This document shows positions 11,872-23,458 of a stretch of DNA of 64,000 bases, in pieces (the stretch's first letter is position 1; each line of letters begins with the position of its first letter). The stretch is taken from the NCBI GenBank assembly GCA_029718625.1, contig CM056376.1, forward strand, positions 123,059,767-123,123,766, read 5' to 3'. The notes under the pieces are model-generated. The model saw nothing but the letters and a program-made list of their open reading frames with translations. It was not told the origin of the DNA and made no database searches. This DNA comes from Synaphobranchus kaupii. Taxonomy: Eukaryota > Chordata > Actinopteri > Anguilliformes > Synaphobranchidae. A program made the translations under genes and the position numbers.

Positions 11872-13779
11872 TCATCTGGTATTTATTTTTAATGGCTAGG
11901 GTCACAAATTTTTGGCTTGGTGGGTGTAGGACACATGTTCATTTGCACAGCTGGATATTTACTGAAACATCTACGGCTCAGTTTCTGCTTCAAGGGCAAA
12001 ATGGCAGTTCCCCAACATGGATGTAAAATGGCCACCTTCTGTTTGCTATCCAGTTCCCCAACCACTGCTGCACACCACGACCAAACTTCAAGTGTAAATA
12101 GATCAGTGAGAATAAAGAAAACGATAAGTAAATTGGCAAAGCGGCATCTGGAAAGGCATTGCAGCAGGCAGAAGACATTATTCAATTTGGAAGGGTGCAT
12201 CACTGAAATACAATCAAGTTCTCTACTGTTTTTTTTTTTTTTTTTGAGTTATTAGTTTTGTGCTTCTCTTTCTCTCTCAGATAATCGGTGGTTCTACCTA
12301 GGGAGTCATTGAGAAATGGAAAAATAAGCGCTTGGTATTTTTTAAGCCCTACAAGAGCTTAATATCTTAACGCCTTAGCTTAATAGAATTGCTTCTTCCA
12401 CTTCCAATAATAAATTCATTTTATATCTGAGGAAAAACCCTGCTTTAACCCTGCAGGGATTTATCTGAGTAATACATGCAGTGTCTTAATGTTATAAAGT
12501 GCGTACAAATAAATAAAGCATGGAAAGAGCCTACCATGATTTTTAATGTACTGCCGTTGGATTGATGGTTTCCAAGAGGGAACATCATATTTGAAAACTC
12601 TTGAAAAAAAATAAGCAATGAAAACACCACTGCTATGTTTCACAGCTGCAATCAATATGGTCAATCGTGTTTTTTGTGGCGCTGAACAGAATCTTGAATC
12701 TTTCATCCAGTTGGGAATCACATACAATCACAGAGGTAGATTTAGTTTTGGATACAATACATTGTTAGTGTCGTGCATAAAGTTCATATCTGCAAGAAAT
12801 GTAATTCTCAGGAACAGCAAAAAACGAACAAACGACAACAATAAAAAGATTTTCCATTATGGTTTTATCACCTGGAATATTCAACCAAGTTTTGAAACAG
12901 ATGAGAACTGTCAACGTGTGTGAAAAAAATTTAAATACGAGGTTCACGCATAATGTCAATGAAGGGTAGCCTATATTTTATTTTTGGAAATCCTTATCTA
13001 GGGGGACAAACATGAACTTATTTTTCATCTATTTTCAATTTTATACAAAATTCTAATTATTATATACAATAGGCACCAATGTATGAATTAAATAATCCAC
13101 AGTTTTCTCCCAAGAATTTCCAACTGAAAAGAAAAATCAGTAAAATTATAGGATTACACATCCATTGCATTCATATACTTGCCACTTCAAAAATCACTTG
13201 TGATTTTTGAAAGTTGTTTATCATACACAGCAGTAAGTTGAATTTGATGGTGCATGAATTACAAAACCTGGATAAACACAGATTCAACCAATATAAATGC
13301 TCCGCAAATAGAAATTAGGATTGCACTTTGAGAGCTAACGTACAGTACGAATCAATAGCTTGTTACTTACTATAAGGAGAGCAAAGTACGACTGTATAAT
13401 GGCCACATAACTAGTTATTTGGTTGTAACAGTGCATTATTTGAATGTTTATTAATTTTTTTTTTTAAAACATCCCGTAACAACCAGACTGCTAATAATTT
13501 GAGATCTAACTTGGGAACTTTTGTGACAGGCTGTCTGCAACTTAATTGCATGGCCTATTAAATTAGAAATTCAAGCACATTTTCAAGCAAAAGTTTTTCT
13601 TTAGTGACTAATATAGTGCTCAATTCAAGATTTCCTCAGTAAATTACTGAGAGCATAATAGGGACATTTAGAAAAAAGTCACATTTCAAAGCCAAGTTCC
13701 AATTAAGAGAGAGTGGAGAAAATTGGACAAGGTCTTTATACACCTTTCAACCATGGAGGAAAAGCATGGGTGTTGTCAC
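11872..13779. other. Unannotated non-coding stretch
   Basis: Overlapping short frames occur on both strands between 11889 and 12959 and none is recognisable. A T-run at 12230-12245 is the only simple repeat. The block 13190-13210 contains a small palindrome (AAAAATCACTTGTGATTTTT). Confidence 0.5.
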
Positions 13780-14717
13780 CAAAGATGTAGGGCTGGGCGA
13801 TATAAAACATCGATAATTATCCAATGCAATAACGGCCTTGCCACCGTGTGGGGCGCCTTTCCTTTCGTCTTTTTTTCTTGAAGTAAACCCAATATACGGC
13901 AGTAAAGATTCAAACATCCAGATGCCGCGTGAAATGCTTCCGGAAGAAAACATCACCGCTGATATCTATTGAGTGTTGATAAGACAACCAACCAGCAGCA
14001 ACCCAGATAGCAAAATTGCTGAGGCCCAAATCCGGCCCACACCGACATGTTCATCCGGCCCACATACTGCGTGGAATGATGACACTTGGGCGGTCCGCTC
14101 CTGTTTGCCAGATCTGGGCCAGTGATGGCACTCGGTTTACACCCAGATTAGTCTTTGTCGACTGTGCCACATCTTTGCCAAAGGTGGCCCACATTTGTTT
14201 TGTGATATTTGGGCCATATTCACCATTTACCTCATGGGCCACATCCAGATTACACATTGCCAAGAGTACCGCATCTTTGCCAAAGGTGGCCCACATTTGA
14301 TTTGGGATATTTGGGCCATATTTGCTATTTTACATGTGGGCCACTTCAAGCTCACATCCATTTTGTCCGGGCCAGAAGAAGGCCAGCAGTGCCGCATCAT
14401 TGCCGGAAGTGGCCCACATCCGTATGCTATCTGGGAAGGTCGTACAGCTTTCACGTGATCATGTGATGTGTTTTTGTCAATCGCATGAAAAGCGCAACGC
14501 CTTTCTGTGATTGACCGTCTTATCAACACGCAGTAGACAGTGATGACGTTTTTTTCCCCGGAAGAATTTCACACGGGTTTTGAAGTTTAGATTACTACCG
14601 CATCAGGTATAATTAAAGAAAAAAAGATGAAAAGAAAGGCAATACCCCACATGCTGGCAGCGGCCGTTATTGCAATCGATAATTATCGTTACGATATATC
14701 GCCCTGCTACAAAGATG
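13780..14717. mobile_element. hAT-type foldback element with exact 8-bp target duplication, carrying a nested element
   Basis: The element is 13788-14709 (922 bp). The left end TAGGGCTGGGCGATAT is mirrored by ATATCGCCCTGCTA at the right. Both ends continue inward as ATCGATAATTAT and GGCCGTTATTGC in inverse. The arms can be followed imperfectly for about 200 bp, for example TTGATAAGAC at 13975-13984 against GTCTTATCAA at 14517-14526, and CTTCCGGAAGAAAA against CCCGGAAGAA. The 8 bp CAAAGATG occur exactly at 13780-13787 and 14710-14717, a clean duplication of hAT size. There is no transposase. The middle is a different sequence (14002-14435), annotated separately. Confidence 0.88.
14002..14435. 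repeat. Nested inverted-repeat element made of diverged GGCCCACAT-type repeats
   Basis: The block starts CCCAGATAGCA and ends TGCTATCTGGG, an 11-bp perfect inverted pair. The inside is built from diverged copies of a motif family. GCATCTTTGCCAAAGGTGGC followed by CCACATTTG and a GATATTTGGGCCATATT block occurs twice (about 14166-14220 and 14271-14325), with a weaker third version near 14393. It therefore combines MITE-like ends with an internal tandem structure of about 105 bp. A target duplication is not clear. The family is not recognised by name. Confidence 0.65.
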
Positions 14718-16454
14718 CCACTGCAAACATTGGGCACCAAACATCTTGTGATTTTTCAGCATCTTGCACAATGTCAAAATGAAAGGGATGTGTCACTCCT
14801 GATACTGCAGAAATGGTGTAAAGGATGAGCGGAAGTGATTCTTTTGGGAGACCTGTTTGGGGCACTCGTGAAGTTATATGTGCTCCAGACTCTAGAGGTG
14901 GGCAAGGAGGGCCATAATACCCTAGTTAGCCCTAATATTTACGCCATATGACATTTTAGCTACATTTCTTGAAAAGCGCATACATGACAGCCGAAGACTG
15001 TTTTTGCGTCCTGATATGAAAAGCTTTCCAGTGGTCTAATCTACAAGTGAACCAGTGTTGATGTACACAGCCAATTATCTCATTTAGTCTGGGTAATTGG
15101 TGGAAACAAACACCTGCATACGCACTGGCCCTCCAGGACCGGAATTTCCCACCCCTGCCCCTAGAGCCCACCAGCTCTCATGCCGTCTGTCTGTGATCTC
15201 CTCCACCCGCAATATGTTGAACTGGCTGTTCCCTCCATAATTACCACCTTCACCTCCCTTTCCGCCTTTGTTTTACAGTCAGTGCATGTTCCGAGAACTT
15301 TGTGATTCGAAGTCTCGTATCGTTGCCGTCAGGCCACTGAATGGAACATGTGCATATAACAGGATCCCTGTAACGTCTCTTCTCCCTGCTCTCAAACCTT
15401 TCCTCTATTACTGCTGTGCCTGTATAAGACAATGCTTTGCTTCATCAATCATGTGTCACGTGTCGTTAATTCAGCAAAAATAAATGTTAATACTGTTCTG
15501 CAGGGCTGCATTCAAACCCAAATACCCTATTTAGAAATGCACAGATCATATGTTGTATACAGATATCATTTTTCTTCGCAGTTTTTTCTCCTTTTCCATT
15601 TGTTGGTACGTTGCAAGCTTGCAAGCTCCATGTTGCTACAGAAAAGACTTTGTGATTCTCACAGATAAGTGAGTCTCACAAAGAAATGAGCACTACACTC
15701 AAACACTCCAATGATTAAAGTAAATAAGTAAGTGAATAATGAATAAATAAATTAAATGAATAAATAAATAAATGTGTGCGGGTTAATCATGAATCAAGTA
15801 GCACCGAAGGAATGGCATAGTGAAAATAAAAAAAATGGCCGTGTCTTCTACACAATGAAACACATGTTTTAATGCATTTCTAGACACATTGAAAAATGCA
15901 TTTATTAAATAATAGCGCTAGAAGCAGATACATTTGAGCTGAAAATATCTGCTTTCAAGGAAGTTTCTGACGACATGCACTGTAAATATATCACGTTTTT
16001 TGACAATTTGTTTCAGTAATCTACGGAAATGTTTCCAAATTAGCCTATGTGTGATGCAAGGAACTGGCAATAAAATGTAGGCTGTCACAGTATAGCTACA
16101 GTAGGCCTATATGAGGTGAATTAGTTCTCTGTATGTTCAGTCATCGGGCACATCGAGATTCTGAAATTACAGTAAATTGTTATGTTTGCATATACTAGCC
16201 TACGTGATGTTTACTTTAATCTAATGTTGCTGATTACATATGAATTAGTGTCTCTTGAGACTTCAAAGGTATTTTTCAGCTTTAAATGGGCTGACCATGC
16301 ATAAGATCTGTGATTGGTGATGGGATTCATTGTGAGCTCGGCGTCAGTCAAAGTTGTGATAGGGCAACTTTATCAATTGTCGACGGCGTTTTTAATGATG
16401 GAGAAGCAGATTAGCTGTCCCAATTTTCTTCACGGGTCCTCGATCTCTCCTTTC
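14718..16454. other. Unannotated non-coding stretch
   Basis: No gene is supported. A pyrimidine-rich tract at 15190-15260 and an AATAAATAAA-rich stretch at 15720-15772 are the only compositional features. The frame at 15268-15483 is not recognisable. Confidence 0.5.
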
Positions 16455-16548
16455 CTTCACTCACCATCTCCCCTCCTTTCCTCCACATACTTCCAGGTAG
16501 GAGATGAGTGGTAGTAGGGGAGTGGAGGAAAGGAGGAGGGGAGTGAAG
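16455..16548. repeat. Purine/pyrimidine-strand imperfect inverted repeat
   Basis: A pyrimidine-rich arm (16455-16486, with CCCCTCCTTTCCTCCAC) faces a purine-rich arm (16521-16548, with GTGGAGGAAAGGAGGAGGGG). About 17 bp pair perfectly in the core, so the strand can fold into a hairpin or form triplex-like structure. Confidence 0.6.
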
Positions 16549-16587
16549 AATATTGTGAAGGAGGGAGCACATTTTTAGGGAAAAATG

Positions 16588-16822
16588 TTTCACACAACCC
16601 TGAAGTTGGCATGGGATGGCTAGGGTGTTGCTAATCAACATGAACAGACTCTGATGAATTGGCATTCATCATCTGGTACACCTGGGATGCATACAGTGTC
16701 AAAGGTCTACACATGTTTCATGAATCCCACATTTTATTTAATTTGTCCATAGGAACTTTTCTTAAGAGCAAAAGTTTTGTAAGAAAAGTTTAAAAAGTTT
16801 TGTCAATGAGGCCCAATGTCTG
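16588..16822. repeat. Dispersed repeat, copy 2 (pairs with 6466-6690)
   Basis: Same order of landmarks as copy 1 and the same end AATGAGGCCCAAT. This copy has an extra TTTAATTTGTCCATAGGAAC insert, or copy 1 has lost it. Confidence 0.6.
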
Positions 16823-17469
16823 GAGGAATAACTCTACCCATTTGAGTATAATACGATTAATAATACCTATAACAATAAATAAATTATTCTCATTTGCAAA
16901 TCTCAAAAGTATCAACTGAAAAACACAAGTTTCCAGAGTCAAGACATTTAATGAGGCATGAACTATATGAAGCAGAAATGATAGAATGAATTCCAGAAAA
17001 AAAAGTTGTATTTATTTGTTTATTTTTATTTTTCTCCACATATCGCATATTTGTGTCCTCAGGAGTGTATCTGTGATTTCAGAAAACTTACACAACGGGA
17101 CAATGTACCTACTGTAAAAAATTAAACATGAACACATAACACATAGCTTGCACATAACACATTAGCACATAGCTTGCTTTATGTTATTCTTTATTTTAAT
17201 TACAATTGGTTAAAATCATCTATCCATATATTCACAAGTGTTTCTTTTCTGATCTCATGACTACTATGTATATGCTTAAAAGTACAAGTTATTAGGCTGC
17301 ATGGATTAAGCATGGATAACTAGGTGGAATGGCTTAGCATTAGCATAGAAGTCCATGGGGCCGATTGGGGTAAGAATACAAGTTTTATTGTAATATCACA
17401 AGGGCACAAATCAAACGCGGCTGGTGGAGGCAGAGAAGCACAAACCAACGGGTCAAAATTTAGCAAAAT

Positions 17470-17650
17470 GTTGTATGTCCCAGCTATGTTTTTATGTATG
17501 TATGTGTATGTGCAATGCATCCGTGTGGCAGCCTGCTTCCCACATGAATAAGCCCCAGGGTACCATCCATATGTGCAATGTATGTCCCAGCTATGTACAA
17601 TCTGCCAATGTTGTATGTAAGGTATGTATGTATGTATGTATGTATGGATG
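17470..17650. repeat. TATG-rich simple repeat with a duplicated 16-bp segment
   Basis: TATGTCCCAGCTATGT occurs at about 17474 and again at about 17581. The region ends in a run of TATG units at 17622-17646. Local slippage or duplication explains it. Confidence 0.75.
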
Positions 17651-17939
17651 GATTATGGATGCCTGTATGTACATCTTCATTTTTATCTTGTTTGCAACGT
17701 CTGGTGTAAGCCATTCTCCCACATCTCTCTTCGGCCCAAACGCAGATACAGATTTGGATAATTGTGTTGGTTGAACAGATACATTTTCTCACCTGCAGAA
17801 CTACAGTAAATGCAGTAAGTAGTTTTCTATTAAGAATAAGAATTAGGAATATATTAGAAATTGTTTGGGATTATTGATATTAATACTATATTATAAATGT
17901 GGCAATGCTAGTGTAGCTAAAAAAATTACAAAAAAAAAA

Positions 17940-18200
17940 AACATACAAAATGAATCTTGGAAATGGAGTCTTCCTGAAAGGGCCAGTGCTGATATTCACG
18001 GATATCTGGATAACAGTGACCAATTACTGTCAATGTTCATTGCCTCCATGAGACAAATGGACAAATTAGACAAGGCTGCCATTCAGGCAGAAAAGGGAGA
18101 CGCTGATGAGAGCTGGAATGGCAGTGCCTTCCTGTCGAACGCACGCCACACATCAATATAATTTCATTTAATAACACCAGGGGTCGACTCTATCGATCGC
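17940..18200. promoter_or_regulatory. Candidate conserved non-coding element or unrecognised exon
   Basis: Unlike its AT-rich flanks, this block has a balanced composition. A plus frame stays open across 17865-18161, and its second half (about 18000-18161) reads as protein-like sequence. I recognise no domain, there is no convincing splice pair, and the frame begins in AT-rich junk. A conserved regulatory element is more likely than a coding exon. Confidence 0.22.
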
Positions 18201-18284
18201 CCAAATGCACCAATTCCCAAAAGCCACCAAGATCCTCAGACCTTCACAGAAATGATTACTCTTTTAAAAATGTAAAATAAGTAT

Positions 18285-18530
18285 ATATTTCAAAAAGCGC
18301 TGCGGCTCCGGGCTGAGGTGTTCCAGCCTCAGAGAGATATTATTTCTTGTAAAAATTGATGTGGTTTCCAATATCATGTAGAGATGGTGCCTACAGTATT
18401 GCCTTACCGTGCAGTATTGATTGCGCTAGGCTAGTTTTCAGAGGTAGACACAGCATTAATAAAGCGACCGGAACAGCCCTCCGAGATAAAGATCTGGCCA
18501 CATAATGAAAAATCAGCTTCCAGTATATTG
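18285..18530. promoter_or_regulatory. Candidate conserved non-coding element
   Basis: A GC-richer, non-repetitive block. It includes GCTCCGGGCTGAGGTGTTCC and a homeodomain-type AGCATTAATAAAGC, lies between AT-rich simple sequences, and has no long frames. The call is inferred from composition only. Confidence 0.18.
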
Positions 18531-19814
18531 GAGGGCCTTGTTCTATATTTTAAAGTCATCACAATATATTTATTTATTTATACATTTATTTATTTTGGGG
18601 TGGGTGGTGTTAAACACAATTATATCAAAATCCATCTTCCTTTGATTGAAACCTTTTCATAATCAAAAAGCAAATTGGCAAAAATGTATTCTGTCATGTG
18701 TTTATGTATACCTTTCAAAGCAAGCGAGCATAATTTTGCACCAATTTAAATTTTTATTATTTTCAAAGTTGAGTCTTCACAGCAATTTTGTTTGATGTAA
18801 CTTTGCGACGTGTTTATACATGTCTCTTGTTGTCTGCTGTGGTTTGCCTGTTGTAACGGCATTAGGATGTGAAGCGAGAGAGAATGAAATCCAATAAATA
18901 TTTTTATTTTCCTTCAGTACCGGTAAATCCCCTGCATTATTTAATACCCCAGCCTTTTTGGTGCCTGTTTCTTCCTACAACAAGCAAAATAAAATGTTTC
19001 TGTGTTATTTGATACAGCAGAAAGAATCCCGATAAGATAAATATTGGCTGAAGTACAATGCTGGTTTGATAACGCATTTTGAGCAACTAACATAAACCAT
19101 ACAAGACCTGCAGTTTTGATAGTAGAGTTCTTTTTGGTCTGTTTACCCCTGCCAAGAGGACTGTGCCAATGTTCCAAAAAGCCTAGTTCGAAGGCAATTG
19201 AATTATACAGATTGATCGTTGTCTGCGAGAGAATTGCAACCTTACCTCTCTTATTGTATTCTTTTTATTCATTATACTGTTTTCAAGAGAGGCATTGCAG
19301 ATGGTGATGTATTGAAACGACTGCGCCGTAGTCAGTATTCCAGAGAATCACCTGTAAATGTAACATTTCTTGCATTCTTATTTCAGTCAGTCCTGCCATG
19401 AAGTGGATGCACACATCCTTCTTGCAGTAGCTCTTAGGGAAAAATAATAAAAAAAAACCCACCAATGCATATCCCCTATCTAAGCAAGGTAACTTTTCAT
19501 ATATTAATTTTGTATTTTATTTTTCTTTGCAATGACCCCATGCACCTGTCTGAATACATTATGACAGTGATTCCAAGGTCCAATGCATTGTTCGATAAAA
19601 ATGTAAATAAATAAATAAATTCCAAGGCAGCTAGGAAATAATTTTCCACATTTCCTCTTAATTTCACTCTGGGCGGAAAAAATATGACTATTTAAAACTC
19701 AGCTCATCAGAAGCCGCAGTTCTAATGATTATGATGAAACGATTATGAAAATGAATGAACATTAATCATATTGTATGCCACCACCTTATCACAGTGGAAT
19801 ACACGGAGGTAATG
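18531..19814. other. Unannotated non-coding stretch
   Basis: ATTT-rich simple sequence at about 18560-18600 and AAAT units at 19600-19620. Short overlapping frames at 18941-19465 are not recognisable. Confidence 0.5.
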
Positions 19815-21424
19815 TTATTGTAACATGTTCGCGGCCTCCCTCAGTGAGGAGGGAATGTGGGTGACTTTCGTAGTAGAAGATGGGATAATTGCGAAGCCAG
19901 ATTGAATGATTGGATGATTGGAAGAGTGAGTGATTGAATGAGTGTAGGGTACTCATTAAGTGATTGGAAGGGATTAAGTGATTGGAAGGGAACGCTGGGG
20001 CTGAGTTCACTGTGGGGCGGCACGGTGGTGCAGTGGTTAGCACTGTCGCCTCACAAGAAAGAGGCTCTGGGTTCGAATCCCGGTCCTGGTCCCCTCCGCG
20101 TGGAGCCTGCATGTTCTCCCCGTGCTTGCGTGGGCTCCCTCCGGGCACTCCGGCTTCCTCCCACACCAAAGACATGCATGTCAGGTTGGGTAAACTCCTG
20201 CCATTGTCCTTGACCAAGGCACTGGAGTTGGTCACTGGGTGCTGCACTGTGGCTGCCCACCACTCCCAAGTAGCTAGGATGGGTCAAATGCAGAGGACAA
20301 ATTACCCCACAGGGTCAATAAAGTACAAACAAACAAACAGAACAATATAATGAAGAGCCCCTGGGGTAAAGAGAGAGAGCATGTGTAGGTCTCTGGGCAC
20401 TTGCATGTGGCGGTGTTTTTTTCGTTTTGTTTTGTTACTGATTTAATTAAGTTTTCTTTGCGAAAGTGCGAATGTGTTGTGTCAGTGTACGGCGAGAACT
20501 TACCTGAACGAGGCGGGCAGCTGGAAGCAATCTGAGGCGCCTGTGAAAAACAAGAACCACAACAGCGGCGTTGGACGCGGAATTGGCGGACAGCAACGAC
20601 GGCGAGCTGCAGAGCCGATCGGCGCGACGGAGCCACTGTGCCGGGAGATACGTCGATGAGCTGTCGCTGGGGGAACCGACTTCCCTCAGACCGCAAGGAA
20701 CGGAGTAGCAGCGTGTGTGGGGGACTCGGACCGGAGCGAGCGGGGAACTGAGCGGCAGCGGGTGTGTCCTTTCTTCTCTGTCGGAGTCGGTGTCCCGCAT
20801 CCAGCCCGACGAGTGTGACGAGGGCGACGGGGCGCTGTGAAGGCCTGGATCCCGGGATTCGCCCGAGTGGTGGACAGTTGGAATCCTCATTGGCGTCCAC
20901 CAAGGACAGTAAAAGTTGTCCGTGTGTGTTTGTGTGTGGTTATTTTTCGGCCGGACGGACAAAAAAAAACGGGCTAAAAAATAAGGTTTTTGTTATTTTT
21001 TTGTGGCAGTGCTCACAGAGTGGCGGCGTGGGTAGGACTCCACAACATTGTGGATTGTTTTCGTGTGTTTCATGTTATTTGTTTGTGGCGTGGGATGTTG
21101 GCGAGCTCTGTTATTGTATGAGTGTATACCGCCATGTTTGTTTGTGTGTGGGCTTTCCGCTCGTGAGTATCGTGGGGCCGGGCGGCCGGCAATACCCGAG
21201 GTGGGCTATTGAGGGTGTGATCACGAGTGTGTGTGTTTGCCCATCTGCAATAGCCTGAATATTTATCACGAGTACTGTGTGGCTACAAGTGGTGTGTGTA
21301 AAGCAAATAAAATTATTTTTTACCTTTACTTATGTCTGGTGTACTGTTTGGAGATTGGAGGATCCAAGAAAAACCTGGTCCGGATTCGGGCACGGGATTT
21401 GCCCAGTTCAACCCGTGACATTAT
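19815..21424 (+). mobile_element. Gypsy-type solo LTR interrupted by a V-SINE, with 4-bp target duplication
   Basis: The LTR is 19819-21420. It begins TGTAACATGTTCGCGG and ends CAACCCGTGACA, so it shares TGTAAC...GTGACA ends with the LTR at 9295-10546. TTAT lies directly outside both ends (19815-19818 and 21421-21424). A poly(A) signal AATAAA at 21306-21311 is followed by a TG-rich stretch, giving plus orientation. A 327-bp V-SINE lies inside at 20014-20340. Without it the LTR is about 1275 bp, close to the 1252 bp of the first one. The GC-rich interior (about 20470-21230) creates long chance frames on both strands. No internal gag or pol lies nearby. The 4-bp duplication is short enough to be partly coincidental. 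Confidence 0.68.
20014..20340 (+). mobile_element. V-SINE-like retroposon, forward copy inside the LTR
   Basis: The best-preserved SINE of the window. A tRNA-derived head starts GGGGCGGCACGGTGGTGCAG (A box) and has a near-perfect B box GGTTCGAATCC at about 20070-20080. Then come the conserved body (GCATGTTCTCCCCGTG, CGGCTTCCTCCCACA, AAAGACATGCATGTCAGG) and a tail ending in AATAAAGTACAAACAAACAAACA. RNA polymerase III would start at its left end. Because it splits an LTR, it inserted after the LTR did. Confidence 0.9.
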
Positions 21425-23386
21425 GATATGTAATCTAAAAAAAAAACCTCACACGCATACTTGTGCAGATATTTGTAAGGGGAAGCACCCTTCCAGTCTT
21501 GATTTATTTATTTTTTTCAGAACGTGAGAAAGTTTGTGCTCAAGTAAGCCAAGGTGCTAATTAATAAAAACGGTATGGGACTTGCTTTTAGGAAAATAAA
21601 CGCTTACCACGATTACTAGTGTACTGTTTTTACAGACGTGGTCTTCTTCAGACAAGACAATAGCAAAAAATGCACATACTGTATATAGACCACACAATCC
21701 AAAATGCATCAGATGAGAACTATGGTGGAATCGCCCACCCAATGAAGCCTGGTAAATGGGGGCTGCATGGTGTTCAAACTGGACAATGCAGATTGCAAGG
21801 TAGATGGTACAAGCAGCAAGATAGCACACATGGTAAAATGCACAAAATATGTATCACAAAATATGTATCAAAGCTCAATCTATACACTTTGCAGTTTTTT
21901 TATTTTTTTTACAGAAACAGGGTAATCTTTATCGAGAGTAAGCCCCTAGCGTGTAAAAAGATCTAAAAATAGATATGGTAGATATGACTCAGAATTGAGT
22001 CATCATGATCATGTTGATGAGGTTTAATTTTCTATAAAACTTGTTGTATCCACTTTGTATGAAATGGTCAACTGCAGTGGTTGGCGCAGCAATGGATGAC
22101 ACTCATGTTGTCCGTGGCCCCCTGGATGTGTCGGCAGCATATAAATGACCACACGGTGCAGAAATCACATAAATAACATTTGTTGTTGTATGAAAAGAGA
22201 AATAAATTCTAAAGCCATCAAATAAAAAATTTAGCTAATACACACACCATAAATTAATGCATACATTGAGTGATAATGAAGCAAATGATTAGCTGTAATA
22301 TGCAGTCTTTGGAACCTTTAAGACCGTAAGGAGAGCACACTTTTCCTGAGTTAGAGGCCTAGAGTTTTGACTTTTGAATTAAAATTATTCAAAAATAATT
22401 TCAATTGGCATTATACATTCATGTTTTTTTTTTGTTTTTTTAAAATCTAAATCAAAAAGCGAGATCATTTTCCAAAACCGAACCGAAATCGAACCAAACT
22501 CAAAAAGCGCTAATCGCTCAGCCCCAATCCTCGCCTGAGACTGAGTGCTTTTTATCTCTGCAGCCTTTGCATTGAAAATATAGAATAAATAGGGCAGGCC
22601 TATTGGCCAGCATGTGCAATTACAGGTCAACCATTTTTTTTCCAAGTGGGCAAGAATAACATTGGTAACTGACAAAATTCCATTTTATGGTAATTTAGAG
22701 TTTTATTGTGTTCAGATTAATAATATGAAGGTAAGTTACGGTAGCCTACATGCTTAAATGAATATTTAAATGTCACCGGATTTGGTAGCCTTTAAATAAG
22801 GAAAAAAAAATATTTAATTGTGTATCTCTCTCTATGAAATAGAGCAGGTACGTTCCCATTATGTATTTATTCATTTATTTATGTTTTAATGCACATGGCC
22901 ACTCTTATGTAAGCTAGGCCCAAACGGGTTAAGTGCCTGCTTACTGTTAGCTCTTCACTGGCTTTAGCCTCATCCCCTGCTTTGTCACCATTATTGTATG
23001 CTCAACTGAAGTAATCAAGCTTGCTTTTTTTGGTACAAAAATATAGCAACTGACTAAGGGCATGGTTTGTTGCTAAATTCTGCCAATATCTAACATACAT
23101 GCTGTTAAACCCAAAGCTTTTTTAATATCTGTGATATCCATGAATATAATATTGACTCAAAGTTCTCCAAATGTTTAATTTGCTTTATTAACGAATGTGA
23201 TATTTTTGTCTCATGTAGAACCGGTTTCTTTGTTAAAGTCATATAAAAAAATTCTGCCTAAATTTAACAAAATCAATGTAAAAAGACAAAACTTTGTGAC
23301 ATTGCCTGTAAATTGCACAATTAGCCACATAAAACCTGAGCTACAAACTCAAAGGAAGGCTGCTTATTTTAGTTTTGTTTTAAATG
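21425..23386. other. Unannotated non-coding stretch with a possible hAT-type end
   Basis: Mostly AT-rich unique sequence. Near 22505-22528 the minus strand reads GGGGCTGAGCGATTAG followed by GGTTCGATTTCGGTTCGG, similar in style to the GGGCTGGGCGATA end of the element at 13788. Only one end can be seen. Confidence 0.4.
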
Positions 23387-23458
23387 TGAAAATGTGGCTT
23401 GTAAAATGTATATTTAAGTGTTTGCCCGGGGCTGTTGTTTTTACAAGCCACATTTTCA
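23387..23458. repeat. Perfect 20-bp inverted repeat (hairpin)
   Basis: TGAAAATGTGGCTTGTAAAA at 23387-23406 is exactly reverse-complementary to 23439-23458, with a 32-bp loop. The stem and loop sizes fit a pre-miRNA-like fold or the remains of a small MITE. I do not recognise the arm as a known miRNA. Confidence 0.85.

Noticed and set aside
17865..18161. 98-codon frame as a gene
   Set aside because: The start lies in AT-rich simple sequence, no domain is recognised and splice sites are unconvincing. Kept only as a candidate conserved element.
20014..20130. Functional tRNA gene suggested by A and B boxes
   Set aside because: The tRNA-like part runs directly into the conserved SINE body and tail, and cannot fold as a complete cloverleaf with an acceptor stem.
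20274..20962. Minus-strand frames of 209 and 171 codons
   Set aside because: They lie inside the GC-rich solo LTR, cross the SINE/LTR junction, and resemble no retroelement protein.
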